A stretch of 64,000 nt of DNA from Anastrepha obliqua (GCF_027943255.1 NC_072897.1:58056406-58120405); one strand, 5' to 3'; shown: positions 1-10,466, numbered from the stretch's first letter. A program made the numbers and translations. Notes: generated by a model not told the origin, from the letters alone.

Positions 1-104
1 ACAAGTTCAAGAGATAACCGCTCAGATTTTAGTGACAGTCGAAGACTTCGCGCGATATAAAATGACTACAATCACATCATTGACACCACAAATCTATATT
101 TCAA

Positions 105-1010
105 ATTTACTTCTTCTTCTTAATTGGTATGATAACCGCTTACGCGATTTTGGCTGAGTTGAATAAAGCGCGCCAGTCGTTTCTTTCTCGTGCTAACGTT
201 CGCCAATTGAGCACACAAACTGAAGCCAAGTCCTTCTCCATCTGATCTTTCCAATGCAGAAGAGGCCTTCCTCTTCCTCTACTACCACCAGCTGGTACCG
301 CATCGAATACTGAGCGTCTGTATCCATTCGGACGAGATGACGCAGCCTATGTAGCCGCTGGATCTTTATTCGCAGCGCTATGTCTAAGTCGTCGTAAAGC
401 TCATACAGCTCATCGTTCTATCGCCTGCCATATTCGCCGCTGCCAACGTGCAAAGGTCCAAAAATCTTACGCAGAATTTTTCTCTCGAACACTCCAAGCG
501 TCGCTTCATCGGAAGTTGTCATCTTCCACGCTCCTCCGCCATACGTAGAGTGTTAGTTTTGTTCGTCGAGAGGACTTAACTTCTCATTTGCCTGCTTAGT
601 CCAAAGCAGCTCTTGTTGGCAAGAGAAATTCTACGTTTGATTTCAAGGCTGTCATTGTTATCAGTGTTAATGCTGGTTCCTAAATATACGAAGTCTTTTA
701 CAACCTCAAAATCATAACTGTCAACAGTGACGTGGGTGCCGAAAGCGAGTGCGCCGACTGTTTGTTTGATAGCAGGAGGTACTTCGTTTTGTCTTCGTTC
801 ACCACCAGCATTATTCGATTTGCATCTTTATCCAGTTTTGAAAAGGCAGAATTGACAGCGCGGTTAATAAGGTCGATAATGTCTATATCATCGGCATACG
901 CCAACAATTGTAGCTCTTATAAAAAATTGTGCCTGAGCGATTAAGTTCTGCGGCTCTTACGATCCAAAATAAATTCAACTGCTTCTCTGTAAAAGTGTGA
1001 TCGCTTTTTT
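105..1010 (-). mobile_element. RTE-like non-LTR retrotransposon, 3' part (copy 1)
   Basis: Minus-strand remnant of the pol end of a LINE, which would copy its own RNA into the genome by target-primed reverse transcription. Reading downwards from 1010, the block VRAAELNRSGTIF (about 930-975) precedes the catalytic box AYADDIDII (about 880-905), and NEDKTKYLLLSNKQSA (about 760-800) follows in the normal order. A C-terminal tail containing NDELYELYDD lies around 390-410. A short TTC run at about 107-120 is (GAA)n on the coding strand and could be the microsatellite-like 3' tail usual in RTE elements. Frame changes and stops show it is dead. Its upstream part is missing and a Helitron begins at 1030. 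A second copy lies at 3397-5420. The clade name rests on recalled RT similarity. Confidence 0.75.
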
Positions 1011-1329
1011 CTGTAAAATGAATGCATAATCTTTATATATATAAAAGAAAGTCATGTTAGTTACACTATTTATAACTCGAGAACGGCTGAACCGATTTGG
1101 TTGAAAATTGGTGAAGAGGTAGCTTAGAACCAGGAGACGGGCATAGGATACTTTTTATCCCATTCGAACGCGTTTCCGTTAAGTCACTATAAATTAAGGG
1201 TATAACAAAAACGCATCTGATATGGAATAACAAAACGCCAATGACAGCTAAATGTAATTTTGTCTATGGTTAAGTAGCACATTTGATAATATAAATTTTG
1301 TCAGAAATATATAATCACATTAATTTGTA

Positions 1330-1800
1330 TTCTCTTTGAATCATCATTATCAATGCCGTGACAAAGACGATCGAGTCTTTCCTGACAAAGCCGTAATGCA
1401 AGAAAGATACGAGACATTGCGAATGAAACGACTGAAGAAGCACAAGGAATTGCCCGTGAAGAGCGCCTCGTTAGTATGGCTCGACTTCGTGCTTCTCAAT
1501 CACAAGAGCAAAGCGAGGCAGCCCGTGAAACGGCTCGGTTAGCAATGCGAAATCGTCGAGCGAATAACAGAGATAAACAAGTAGATCATTTTCGACGCAC
1601 AAGAAGAGAATTATCAAGTGCTGATTTGAATCGAGCAGCGTTTTGATATGATTGCAACACTGATTACTGCTTGCATCCTAGCGTTTGCATTGGGCCAATG
1701 AACGTTGTTTGCGAGTATTGTGACGCATTGAAGTTTTCCGGAGAAACGCCCGGATTCTGCTGCCTTAGTGGAAGAGTGAAACACAAGCCCACCAAAACTT
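1330..1800 (+). pseudogene. Helitron Rep/helicase N-terminal remnant
   Basis: Degenerate coding sequence for the N-terminal part of a Helitron Rep-helicase. In shifting frames it shows a basic, alanine/arginine-rich block (ARLRASQSQEQSEA-like, about 1470-1520, then ETARLAMRNRRANNRDKQ, about 1525-1580). A Cys-rich block reading GPMNVVCEYCDALKFSGE follows at about 1694-1747, matching the zinc-binding region that precedes the Rep domain. The HUH nuclease motif and the Walker motifs are absent because the middle is deleted. Several frame changes are needed to read it through, so it makes no working protein. Confidence 0.7.
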
Positions 1801-2150
1801 TGCAACGGTACGCGTTTGGTGGTAAATAAATTGATGAACAATGTGATTTACCCGACGATATTCAAAGGAAAATTCGAAGGTGAAGAAGTTCTCATTCCGA
1901 GGATCCCGATAATCCCAACCGATCTTCCGTTTGAGTTTAAAAGACTTCAATTTCCGATTCGTCTTGCATTCGCCATGACTCTTAACAAATCACAAGGCCA
2001 ATCCTTGAAAGTTTGTGGTCTGAATCTAAAAAATCAATGTTTCTCACATGGTCAATTATATGTGCCATCTGCGTTGTTTGTTCTTGCACCTAATAATAAA
2101 ACATAAAATGGCGTGTATCACAAGGTGCTTAACTGAAGAGTGCAATCTAT
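1800..2150 (+). pseudogene. Pif1-type helicase C-terminal remnant of a Helitron
   Basis: Carries the last helicase motifs of a Helitron Pif1-like domain: LPFEFKRLQFPIRLAFAMTL, then NKSQGQSLKVCGLNL (about 1985-2030) and CFSHGQLYV. NKSQGQ is the conserved late Pif1 helicase motif. The usual text between QLYV and the Phe-Val-Leu block is shortened, so a small deletion is present near the end. The frame beginning at 1816 is open to the stop at 2106. It is joined directly to N-terminal Rep sequence, which shows that the central part of the element has been lost. Confidence 0.8.
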
Positions 2151-2499
2151 TAAAGCTTCATTGAAATACTTGATTAATAAAAAAATTAACTTAATAAAAC
2201 CAAAAATCTGTTTTTTTATTGCCTCTAGGGCGGAACAAAGTTCGCCGGGTCAGCTAGTTAATAATATTTAACAAAAATTTTATTAGAGTTATTTTACAAT
2301 CCTGTTTTCTTTGCGGGCGTCCGTTTTATTTAGTCTTTACTTTGACGTTTCTCCTCACATCCGTTAATATAATTACCGATAAGACAGGGTTGTATGTAAA
2401 AAAGTATGATTATAATGAAGGATTATTTTATAATCTCAGATTTAGGGAGAGAAATTTTGTATAAGTAATCTCGCTTTTTAATTATGGGACGAGAGTCAA

Positions 2500-2880
2500 A
2501 CACGAAAAAAGTAAATAATCTACTTATATGTGAACGTATTATTAGATAATGGTTAATTCAAATATAAGTATTTTCACAAGAAAAGCCAAAATTAAACATA
2601 AATAAGGTAAATCATAACATTCAACATAATTGGTAAGAATTCAATGTCAGTAAACAATTATATAGAAAAAATCCTACTAATATAGGTAAAGAAACTAATA
2701 TAGTATAAAATAAAAGATAAATTCTAGCTTGTAGGATTGATACCGTCATCCTAAAATCAATAATAAAGTAGGAATTAATCTTCTTTCAAAAAGTAAATAA
2801 AATTTAAATAAGTTTATTTTACCAAAAGTTAAAACTAAATATGATAACAAATTAATTACATTAATTAAAAAAATACTTGT
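2500..2880 (-). pseudogene. ND4: Nuclear copy of mitochondrial ND4 (NUMT)
   Basis: On the minus strand, read with the invertebrate mitochondrial code (AGA=Ser, ATA=Met, TGA=Trp), the segment gives ND4 wording in order: LTFGKMNLFKFYLLFE, SSLIPTLLLILGW, QARIYLLFYTMLVSLPML and YLCLILAFLVKM. ND4 is a membrane subunit of respiratory complex I encoded in mitochondrial DNA. TGA stands where Trp is expected and AGA where Ser is expected, which supports a mitochondrial origin. A short deletion after LILGW and at least one frameshift near 2640 break the frame, and similarity fades below about 2530. The high AT content also fits. It is an old, silent insertion. Confidence 0.85.
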
Positions 2881-2905
2881 CGTTACCATATTTATTAATA
2901 GATTA

Positions 2906-3032
2906 GCTCAGCCTCCAATCGCTGAGTTGGCTCATAAACAACAGGCTTAGGCGTGGTTTTTAGTCGCCTCTTACGACAGGCATCCGTTACCTCGGGCAAA
3001 TTCAAAGCCTTCTAACACGCGGGGGGAGCATA
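2906..3032. repeat. 125-bp repeat, copy 1 (with 17827-17951)
   Basis: Starts GCTCAGCCTCC and ends GGGGGAGCATA. Another copy in the same orientation lies at 17827-17951. The shared core includes TAGTCGCCTCTTACGACAGG and CCGTTACCTCGGGCAAATTC. Both copies are much richer in G+C than the DNA around them, so they probably come from one repeat family, perhaps the end of a LINE. I cannot name the family. Confidence 0.75.
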
Positions 3033-3396
3033 GTTCATAGTTAAGTAAAAGCACAAAACTTAAACCTTATTCTAAAACTATTTTTACTTAATATAAATTA
3101 CATTTTGTATAAAACATAAAAGCGCACTTTGTAGAGTTAGTGCATTAAAATATCCGCTTGAACCTTTTATGTGTGCCACCAGGCATCCGGTAAGGTATGG
3201 GGACGAACATATTTCTTGTGATTGTTGAAACAGCAAAAACATTCCCCGTAAATGTTTGGAGAATGCTGCTGGAATAAAAGTTCTTGGCCGGCGACGTAAA
3301 ATCTTCTGCTATCATATTGATAATAGATTTAGCCTTCATACGCTTTGTTGCTTTTTAAAACAAATTAACAATAAAACACCAAAAAACTGGGAGGGT
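3033..3396. other. Unassigned AT-rich spacer
   Basis: No recognisable gene. A 64-codon minus-strand frame (3145-3339) has no family features that I recognise and is probably chance. Confidence 0.5.
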
Positions 3397-3655
3397 TGAT
3401 ATCAATGTTGGCGCCATGTCTATGTCGTCGTAAAGCTCATACAGTTCATAGTTCCATCGCTTGCGACATTTGTCGTTGCCAACGTGCATTAGTCCAAAAC
3501 TCTTCCGCAGAATCTTTCTCTCAAACACTCCAAGTGACGCATCATCGGATATTGTCATCGTTCACGCTTCAGCACTATACGATAGGACGGGCATGATGAG
3601 AGCCTTGTAGTGTATTAATGTTTTTCGCCGAGAGAGGACTTTACCACTTATTTGT

Positions 3656-4366
3656 CTACTTAAGATATTCTACAATAGATTTCCAGGCTGACATTATTAT
3701 CGGTGTTAATGCTGGTTCCCAAATAAACGAAGTGACGTGAGTGCCGATACGCCAGAGCGCCGACTGTTTGTTTGATGAGAGGAGGTACTTCATTTTGCTC
3801 CCTTCATTCACCACCAGACTAATTCGTTTTGCCTCTTTATCCAGTTTGGAGCAGGCAAAACTAACAGCGCGGTCGTTAAGGCAGATGATGTCAATATCGT
3901 GGGCAACTCCTTTCCATGCTGTCGAATGCAGCTTTGAAATCGACGAATTGATGGTGTGTGTCGATTCTCCTTTCATGGGTATTTTCCACGATTTGGCGTA
4001 TTTGTGAATAAAGCCACACTGATTAGGTCCAACCATTTGGTTGAGGGTGGGCTTCAGCCTTTCACACAATACGTTCGCTAGAACCTTACACGCGGTATTT
4101 AGAAGACTATTCCCCCGATAATTGGCACAGATTGCACGACCATGCATCTTATGGATTGGGCAGAACACACTTAAGTTCCAATCAGCAGGCATGCTTTCAT
4201 CCGACCATATTTTGCATAGGAACTGATGCATGCACCTTAATAGCTCCTCAGGAAATCGCCCCGATCTTGAAACCTTCTGCAGGCTGACAAACTTTCTCGT
4301 AGAATTTTTACTTTGGCCTCTGATACGAGGCTCGGGTTGCGCCCGATCGGAGCGTGACCTTTGCAC
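3656..4366 (-). pseudogene. RTE-like reverse transcriptase, catalytic centre partly deleted
   Basis: An open frame of 236 codons on the minus strand. It contains MPADWNLSVFCPIHK, ANYRGNSLLNTACKVLANVL and NQMVGPNQCGF, which are the N-terminal RT blocks. The block ending in KLHSTAWKG, corresponding to the FDS region, is fused directly to AHDIDIICLNDRAV, corresponding to the YADD region. Roughly 100 or more residues between the two catalytic Asp regions have therefore been removed, apparently in frame. The YADD box itself has decayed to AHDI. The protein could not polymerise DNA. The first 30 codons (MQRSRSDRAQPEP) are out-of-frame endonuclease-linker sequence, so the ATG is not a real start. 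Confidence 0.75.
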
Positions 4367-4559
4367 GGTAGCATGACATTCCTCGTCATTCCAATTGTGT
4401 TTTCGGGCTTACCGAAATCGAATTCTTCTTCGGCGGCAGTACGTAACGAACGAAGAATGTTGTTCCATTGCTCGTGCATGTCTAATGGTTGGGCAGTACT
4501 CTCTGAGAATAGGAGTGAGAGTCGAGTGGGGAATTTTGGGTGGAACAATATAATGATCC

Positions 4560-5130
4560 GAGTCAATGTTGGGTCCTCGGATCGTACGTACATCTAAAAC
4601 AATAGAAACGTGTCTTCCATCTAACACAACAGGATCGATTTGGTTTCGCGTTTCCGATCAAGAGACGGCCAGGTAGCTTGGTGTATCTTATTATGCTGGA
4701 ATCTGGTGCTGCAGAATACCATGTTTCGGGCGAAGTCGATTAGTCTCTGTCTGTTACCGTTTGTTTGGTGTGCAGTTTGAATCTTGCGACTGTTGGATCA
4801 AAAATTCCTTCTTGCCCCCCTTGTGCATTGAAGTCGTCAAGCACGACTCATGGGCGAAAATAAGTGAGATGTTAAAGAAGAAGGTCGTCCACCTGAGTAA
4901 CCGACTGTACTTGGCGAAGAAGTCCATCTCCCACAATAAATCCAGCACCGAATTTGCGCTCTTTTACATGACAACTGTAGTGGACGTCGCAAGGTTCCAT
5001 ATTTTTCTTGCCTTGCCCCGTCCATCGTATCTCTCGAATGACAGTGATATCAGCCTTTGTTCTTACGAGAACATCAACCAGCCGGGCAGAGGCACCTTCC
5101 CCTTTAAGGGGAATTGCGTAATTTTTCATT
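4560..5130 (-). pseudogene. RTE-like endonuclease domain remnant
   Basis: The EEP-type endonuclease nicks target DNA to prime reverse transcription. Visible blocks in order: KADITVIREIRWTGQGK (about 5000-5050), CDVHYSCHVKERKFGAGF (about 4945-5000), FFNISLIFAHES (about 4840-4880) and near the end DGRHVSIVLDVRT then GPNIDSDHY (about 4550-4620), where the SDH motif carries the catalytic His region. Between FAHES and the RLIDFA-like part, about 40 or more codons, including the GDFN region, are missing. Frames shift repeatedly. Confidence 0.75.
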
Positions 5131-5420
5131 AGGAGGGATTTTTACCTGGCGGGTTCCAAGTCCAGTGCAGAACCAGCTATCCTGGGTTGCTTCGCCTTCT
5201 TACATTAGCTCGCTCTCGAACGGATGTTCGGGAGCTATCCAGAGGATACTTGGGCTCAGCTCGGAAGTTGTGAGCTGCTTGGACCATATGCGTAAGAATC
5301 GTCCTAGGCACTCCCAAATAAATAGCAACCAGTTACTTTCTTCATTTGAGTGGACTTCGGTGTATGGAACCAGCCCCCTTGATGGAAATTACGTTGATGA
5401 GTAAAGCTGAATGTGAACAA

Positions 5421-5782
5421 AAAAAGAACAAGTTTGTTTTTGCCCGGAGCTTTTCAGCCCATGTGTGAGAAGTAACAACCTAAAACATGGAATTACATTG
5501 ACCACTAATAACATAAATTATAATTAAAATAAAAATATTAACATTAACAGCAATTCTACGGATAGTTTGAGTGAAAGGATAAAGAGTTTAGTAAGAGATG
5601 TGATCCTCTGGCGAGAATTGCTACTAATGAGGGTAGGCATCTAGTATATCAATCGTGTCTGGAATATATGAATAAAATGGTCCACCCAAATTTCAATTTA
5701 CATATTCTTCATACACATTTAATAACTCTGATGCACTATTTGTTATCACAACCGCGGCAACTTCGTGTTCATCGCCCCCGAG
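5421..5782. other. Unassigned AT-rich spacer
   Basis: No coding similarity seen on either strand. Confidence 0.5.
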
Positions 5783-5786
5783 TTAA

Positions 5787-6472
5787 GGGGTTATATACAG
5801 TTCGAAATCAATTATTTTTTATTTTATTTTTTTAATGTACATAGACTTAAGTATAAACACAAAAAATTTAATATCGTTCTGGTGAATATTTTCGAATTTA
5901 CACGCAAATTTCAAAAGGCGTTTAAGAGTACTTGAAAGTGGTTTCCAACGCATTTTTCTCAAAATGGTGTTTTCAAAGTCGGTCACCAACATTACCCGAA
6001 AATGGCTAAACCGATTAGTCTCAAGTTTAAACCCAAGCTTTTTAAATACATTTTTTAGTAATTGATCGAAGACTTTTTTTGACGGATAAATATTTTTTTT
6101 TAAACAATTTAAGCCGAAATTGTGGTCAAAAATCGATTTTTTTTTAGAAACCGCCATTTCGTCAAAAAAATTATTTTGCTTATTCCTTCGATTAATTACT
6201 AGATTTAACATTACTTTAACGAAATCTGTTTGGTTTTTTAATTACAGAGGATCCAGTTCAGAGATATAGTGGTGAATCCAAAATTTTTGAGGGGAGCTCC
6301 CTGAAATCAGCTGTAGCTCCTTTCCAAATAAATATTTTTACTAATACTAAGTCTTAAAATACAGCTAAAAGATAACATAATATGTCAACAAATTTTTAGA
6401 TCAATAAATTTTAAAGTTTTCTCAAAAAAAATTCTGGAAACTTTTTCCGGCCGTCTAACTGAATATAACGCC
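5787..6472. mobile_element. TTAA-flanked MITE (Kolobok- or piggyBac-like)
   Basis: Direct TTAA copies at 5783-5786 and 6473-6476 flank a 686-bp AT-rich unit. The ends are inverted repeats: GGGGTTATATACAGTT at the left and, read inwards from the right, GGCGTTATATTCAGTT (14 of 16 identical). A TTAA duplication is typical of Kolobok and piggyBac elements. The interior has a 130-codon minus frame rich in Lys and Phe (5819-6211) with no transposase motif, so I treat the element as non-autonomous. It differs from the piggyBac element at 18182, which has a different terminal sequence. Confidence 0.75.
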
Positions 6473-6530
6473 TTAAACAATTGTGTTGAGAAGCTCGAAA
6501 ACTTTTTTTACGATTCTTGTTTTCTTTATT

Positions 6531-6613
6531 CAAGGTAACGACAAATGAGCAAGGTAACGACACATTTTTTCGTGCGTGCAGCCGGCTAAATCGAATTATA
6601 AGACGTTATCACG
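6531..6613. repeat. About 85-bp repeat, inverted partner at 37546-37631
   Basis: Contains AAGGTAACGACA twice (about 6532 and 6551) and then GCACGAAAAAATGTG in reverse. It matches 37546-37631 in the opposite orientation at roughly 90 percent or better. Two copies 31 kb apart imply a dispersed element terminus. The family is unknown. Confidence 0.75.
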
Positions 6614-7144
6614 TCAAAGAACTGATAGCTCGACCTTCTGCTTTTAAGCGACTTTAATCCAATCCCTCCTATAGGGAAATTGGATAGAAAAATTTCAAGA
6701 TCTTAAGGCAGATTGTTGATATGGTCTCCAAATAAATGAAGCATATTCCAATCTAGATCGAACAAACGCGGTAAATAGTAATTTCCTGGTGTAAGTGTCT
6801 GAGAAGTTTGAACTATATATAATATTACGTATAACAAAGCCGAAGATCGAGTATGATTTTGAGATAATATAATTGATATGACTTCAAAATGAAAAATTTG
6901 AGACAAAAATAGCTCTAAGGTCTTTGGAGTAATAATTGGTGGTTTCATCCACCGATTAAAGGGCCTTATTAGAAATATATGGCGACTTTAGAAGTGGCTT
7001 GAAAACATTTGAAATAGCCTAGATCTGGAGCCTAAGCACATCTTTGGGTTTCTTATTGAGGCAAAAGTTTTGAAGTCGCTTACATATATTGGGTGTCTGT
7101 CAAATGAAAAGCATCTGTTAATATCATTTAGAAATAAGACGATA
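6614..7144. other. Unassigned spacer
   Basis: AT-rich, with no recognisable gene or repeat. Confidence 0.5.
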
Positions 7145-7460
7145 TTAGCACATGAAAACTAGAACACTACCTCGAGGTACCCTAGAAGTAGCAATTAAAG
7201 GGGCAGAAAATTCACCCTCAATTGTAACAAGGCAATTCCTTTCACTTAGATAAGATTTTAACCATAAAAGGAAAACCGAGTGAAACCCAAAAGAACCCAC
7301 ACAAAACAATTCTATGTGACACCATGTCAAACGTCTTAAAGTAATCAGTGTAGATGCAATCAACTTGAAGTCCACACGAAAATGATTCAATACATTATTC
7401 ACTGAAAATGGCCAAGTCCGAAACAGCAATAATATCAACATCAATAACAATAATATTAAC
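7145..7460 (-). pseudogene. Jockey-like reverse transcriptase fragment
   Basis: About 100 codons of a LINE reverse transcriptase on the minus strand. Visible blocks are SFGFHSVFLLWLKSYLSERN followed by VTIEGEFSAP and IATSRVPRGSVLV. The last of these corresponds to the conserved GVPQGSVLGP motif with two changes. This is the palm region between the first and second catalytic Asp motifs; the YADD box lies beyond the break. The fragment is truncated at both ends and is a dead relic. The N-terminal part of the frame (residues 1-45) is out of frame with the family. Confidence 0.75.
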
Positions 7461-7496
7461 TCTTGATGGTATTTACCTTCTCAAGGTAAAAATAAA

Positions 7497-7630
7497 TAAA
7501 TAATTGGTGCTTACACTTCTGTTAGGTGTTTGGTCGAGCTCCTCCTCCTCCTATTTTTGGTGGGCGTATTGATGTTGTTCCACGAATGGAGGTACCTATG
7601 TACAATGCTAAGCCGACTTTTTAAAGAGAA
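7497..7630 (-). mobile_element. tRNA-derived SINE, 3' fragment
   Basis: The tail half of the SINE described at 57647-57954, on the minus strand. It shows the tail GGTGTTTGGTCGAGCTCCTC and the TTGTTCCACGAATGGAGG block seen in the other copies. The tRNA-like head is missing. Confidence 0.8.
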
Positions 7631-8386
7631 GTATCGGAAGACCGTCCCCATTAGTCTGGATGAGGCCTTCAAAGCTAAAATTCTTTTTGAGATGTCCTCA
7701 GTGGAGAGATCCAAATTACTAAATTTAATAATGAAAACTGACTAGAGTGGGGAAAAGCATCCGAGTCACCATTGTCACGGACAAAGTTGGATTGAAAAAA
7801 CTGAGTAAATCAATTGGTCAACTCTATAGGAGAGCTTGTTACTTGCTCATTCAGACGAACAACAGTTGGTACATTGTCCCCGGTAGTGTTGAATTTTATG
7901 AAGTCCCAAAACGCTTTCGACTTGACTTAATAATATATTATTCTCACCACTACGGATATATTTAGACAATTGAATTCTTTTGAAAAATACTGAAACCTAA
8001 TACACAAATGAAGAAGTTGTCTTAATGAGGAAGAAGAAGATACAATCGTGCCCCTTCTGTGCCTTTGTCCTGTTCTATCCAGACGGATATTTGCTATTCT
8101 AGGCAGGCAATTTTTTAACGAATTGGAAGATCTCAGTTCTGCAGAAATAGGAGGTATTCTAAAATTTTTGAAAAGCACACACTGAAATTGAAATTTGAAA
8201 ACGTCGAGCCAAGGAGCACTAGGAGATTTGGTTGTTCCTACAACACCCAGGGTAAAAAGTCCATTGTATTAAAATATCTATCCTCTTCAATAAAGGAGGG
8301 AAGGAGAAAAGTGTTAGAGAAAGAGATAGGAAAGAATAGAGACAGAGATAGAGATAGTTAGTCCTGTGAGCATTTTTCCAGATTCT
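7631..8386. other. Unassigned spacer with GAGATA-type simple repeat
   Basis: Short frames only. A purine-rich run of AGAGATAG-like units lies at about 8295-8360. No gene recognised. Confidence 0.5.
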
Positions 8387-9490
8387 TCAGTGCAGCTTTA
8401 CGATGCCGTCCACCAAGCATTTACCCTCGAAAGTCGGCACGTCTTTCGACTCACCGATAACTTTCCAAAGATAGCTGTCAAGATAGTCTTCTTGCCCTTT
8501 GGACAGTAGACCGTCTTGTTTGTCGATATGTATCTCTACCGTCATTGCCTTTGCTGCCACTCTCTCGATTGATTCGCCAGACTTTGACGGAAGAGTGCTA
8601 TTCGACATTTAAGGTCCCTTAGCTTTTGCCTTGTCAGGTAGAGGTTTGTCTGCCTTGGATTGGGTCGAGGAAGCAGGCATTTCCGATTCCCGTCTCTCGA
8701 CTTTCCTCTTCTTTGCCTTTCTCCGCTTCCCGGTCGTTGGCACAGATTCCGTTTCGTTTCTGGAAGAGTGCAAAGTTACAGAGGAATCCTCTGTTCTGTC
8801 ACGTTTTCCCGTTTCCATTACAGGTGTCGAAGTTGACAGAGCATGAGTACATACCTTAGCAAATGCTTCGGCTTTCTTCACCTTCTGTCTTCTTCGTTTG
8901 ATCTGCCTTGCGGATAGACCAGCTCCTGCATTCGAACCTCCAATAACTTCAGTCTTTTTACCGGTACTTACCTGATTTGCACCAGGTTTTACCCTTCTCA
9001 AGAACTTACTCGGTACCATAGATCCATCTGAGTCTGATAAGAGATTGTCCGCCATCTCCACTTTCTCCACAACTTGTTCAGTTGCTTCGGATCGTTTCGA
9101 CGTCAGTGTATCGCTCACACTCACTCGGCTTTCTATTGGCATAGCCAATGTGCCATGTTCCACCACTTGTAGTGCGCTTCCTTCGGAATCCAGGGTGTCA
9201 GTTCCTGTCATAAGGGGGTGTGGGGTTCGGGCCTGCACATCCGATACCCGAGTCGTCGATTGCTCGATGGGAGGATTTCCCGAAAGTGGGTTACCTCGTG
9301 CAGAGAGATCCATGTTTAACCTCCACATTGTAGGAGGTCCTGCCAGGTTGTCGGTACGGTACTCTCCACAGGGTACTTGGGTGGCAACCAATTCCGCGTT
9401 CCGCGGATGGGTGGATACCCAATTCCTATATGGAGCGGCCCTCTTAGTTCTTGGTAAGTTAATCTCCATAACATGGGGTTCAATCACCAC
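8387..9490 (-). pseudogene. LINE ORF1 N-terminal part, split by one stop
   Basis: Minus-strand ORF1 of an I-group LINE (the LOA/I-like type whose ORF1 ends in DUF4780); such proteins bind element RNA. The first section (9490-8612) has 293 codons, low complexity and a basic nuclear-localisation-like region (RQIKRRRQKVKK about residues 195-206; GKRRKAKKRKVERR about 254-267). A single TAA at 8609-8611 interrupts the frame. The same frame continues at once through 8608-8390 with MTVEIHIDKQDGLLSKGQ, which resembles the start of the DUF4780 region, and ends at a second stop near 8387. The rest of the element is missing. The start at 9490 is supported by the leader behind it. Confidence 0.7.
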
Positions 9491-9642
9491 TTAAGCCTCA
9501 TCCCCGCGCCAAGGAGACCGACATGACAAGAAAAGCACACACTGGTTTTAGGAGAAATAGGGAAAGCTCCCCACACGGCATCACAATGGGCTATGAGCCT
9601 GGGTGCGCCCCACAGGACAAGCGCTTCAACCTAACCTAACCT
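9491..9642 (-). mobile_element. 5' leader of the 8387-9490 LINE
   Basis: The minus-strand sequence upstream of the ORF1 start begins near 9642 with TTAGGTTAGGTTAGG and continues without obvious break to the ATG. A repeated TTAGG-like start is common at the 5' ends of fly LINEs. It marks the probable true 5' end of this copy, so the copy is 3'-truncated, which is unusual for a LINE and implies later deletion. Confidence 0.5.
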
Positions 9643-10159
9643 AATAAACAAATGATGGTTATTAGTTGTTATGAATTTTCTGTTATAATGCTGCTGTGAC
9701 GCAAAGTGTGGCTTAACAGCCTTCAAAATCCATATATAGACATTTTCAACAATAAGGCACTCATCAATAGACTGTTTGACGGATTTTACCTGTAGACGAG
9801 GTCATGGTGGACATTTATAATTGTGAAGAGAAACCTGTTATAATCTAGATTGTTACATGTTTTGTTTTAAAACAACATCTTTGCGTGTCTTTTGAAAGAC
9901 CCTTTAAAAAGCAGTAATCGGTAGATCAACATATATGTAAGCTTATTAATTCTTGTAGGTTTCCAACAGTTTCCTGTGCAAATTTGTGCCTTTAACGCCC
10001 GATTTCTATAGTGGCCAGTTTTAGGGTAGAATGCCAGGTGAATATTCTCACGATGATTTGGGAGCTACTATTCCTTAATTGAAGAATCCGATCCGAAAGA
10101 CTACAATATCGGAGTATGCCAACTATATATATATACACGTATTTATATGTACATATATA
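9643..10159. other. Unassigned AT-rich spacer
   Basis: No coding or repeat match seen. A TATATA-rich stretch occupies about 10125-10160. Confidence 0.5.
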
Positions 10160-10466
10160 TAACTGGCGCGTATACCCTTTTTAGGTGTTTGGCCGAGCTC
10201 CTCCTCTTGTTTGTGGAGTGCGTCTTGATGTTTTTCCACAAATGAAGGGACCTACAGTTTCAATCCTACTCCGAACAGCAAATATTTTTCTATAAGAAGC
10301 TTTTTCATGGCAGAAATACACTCGGAGGTTTGCCATAGCTTGCCGAGGGGCAACCGCTACTAGAAAAAACTTTTTCTTTATTTTGGTCTTTCGCCGAGAT
10401 GCGAACCTACGTTCTCTCTGAATTCCGAATGGTAGTCACGCACCAAGCCATTCGGCTACTGCAACT
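10160..10466 (-). mobile_element. tRNA-derived SINE, near full length
   Basis: A minus-strand copy of the family at 57647-57954. From 10466 downward it has the A-box-like TAGCCGAATGGCTTGG, the B-box-like GTAGGTTCGCATCTCG and the middle block CTTTTTCATGGCAGAAATAC (plus-strand spelling). It ends in AACTGGCGCGTATACCC (plus-strand spelling). Being nearly complete, it defines the family length of about 305 bp. Confidence 0.85.

Larger units (their letters stand above)
1030..2257 (+). mobile_element. Non-autonomous Helitron with internal deletion
   Basis: The element starts TC (1030-1031) after a host A and ends CTAG (2254-2257) before a host T, which is the Helitron pattern of insertion between A and T without target duplication. 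A stem pairing GGCGGAAC with GTTCGCC (about 2230-2246) sits just before CTAG, as expected for the 3' hairpin. The first 100 bases resemble common insect Helitron 5' ends (short AT run, then AAAGAAAGTCATGTTAG). The interior holds only the first part of the Rep region and the last part of the helicase, so about 1.2 kb remains of a several-kb element. It could move only with enzyme supplied by another copy. Confidence 0.85.
3397..5420 (-). mobile_element. RTE-like non-LTR retrotransposon (copy 2), internally deleted
   Basis: Minus-strand LINE related to 105-1010. The order from 5420 down is: a 5' leader (5131-5420), an apurinic-like endonuclease (about 5130-4560), the reverse transcriptase (about 4370-3656) and a C-terminal tail (about 3600-3400, matching 360-600 of copy 1). 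The endonuclease centre and the RT centre are deleted. The 3' terminus is truncated near 3397. Both copies share the ELYELYDD region and flanking text, so they come from one family. It cannot move by itself. Confidence 0.8.

Noticed and set aside
2906..3032. Ribosomal RNA fragment
   Set aside because: Too short and not recognisable as any rRNA region. It recurs as a dispersed repeat.
3145..3339. 64-codon minus-strand frame
   Set aside because: Short, isolated and without recognisable features.
5819..6211. 130-codon minus-strand frame in the TTAA MITE
   Set aside because: Low-complexity Lys/Phe/Asn content and no transposase motif; chance frame in AT-rich DNA.
8626..9494. Plus-strand frames of 70-150 codons
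   Set aside because: They are antisense shadows of the minus-strand LINE ORF1.
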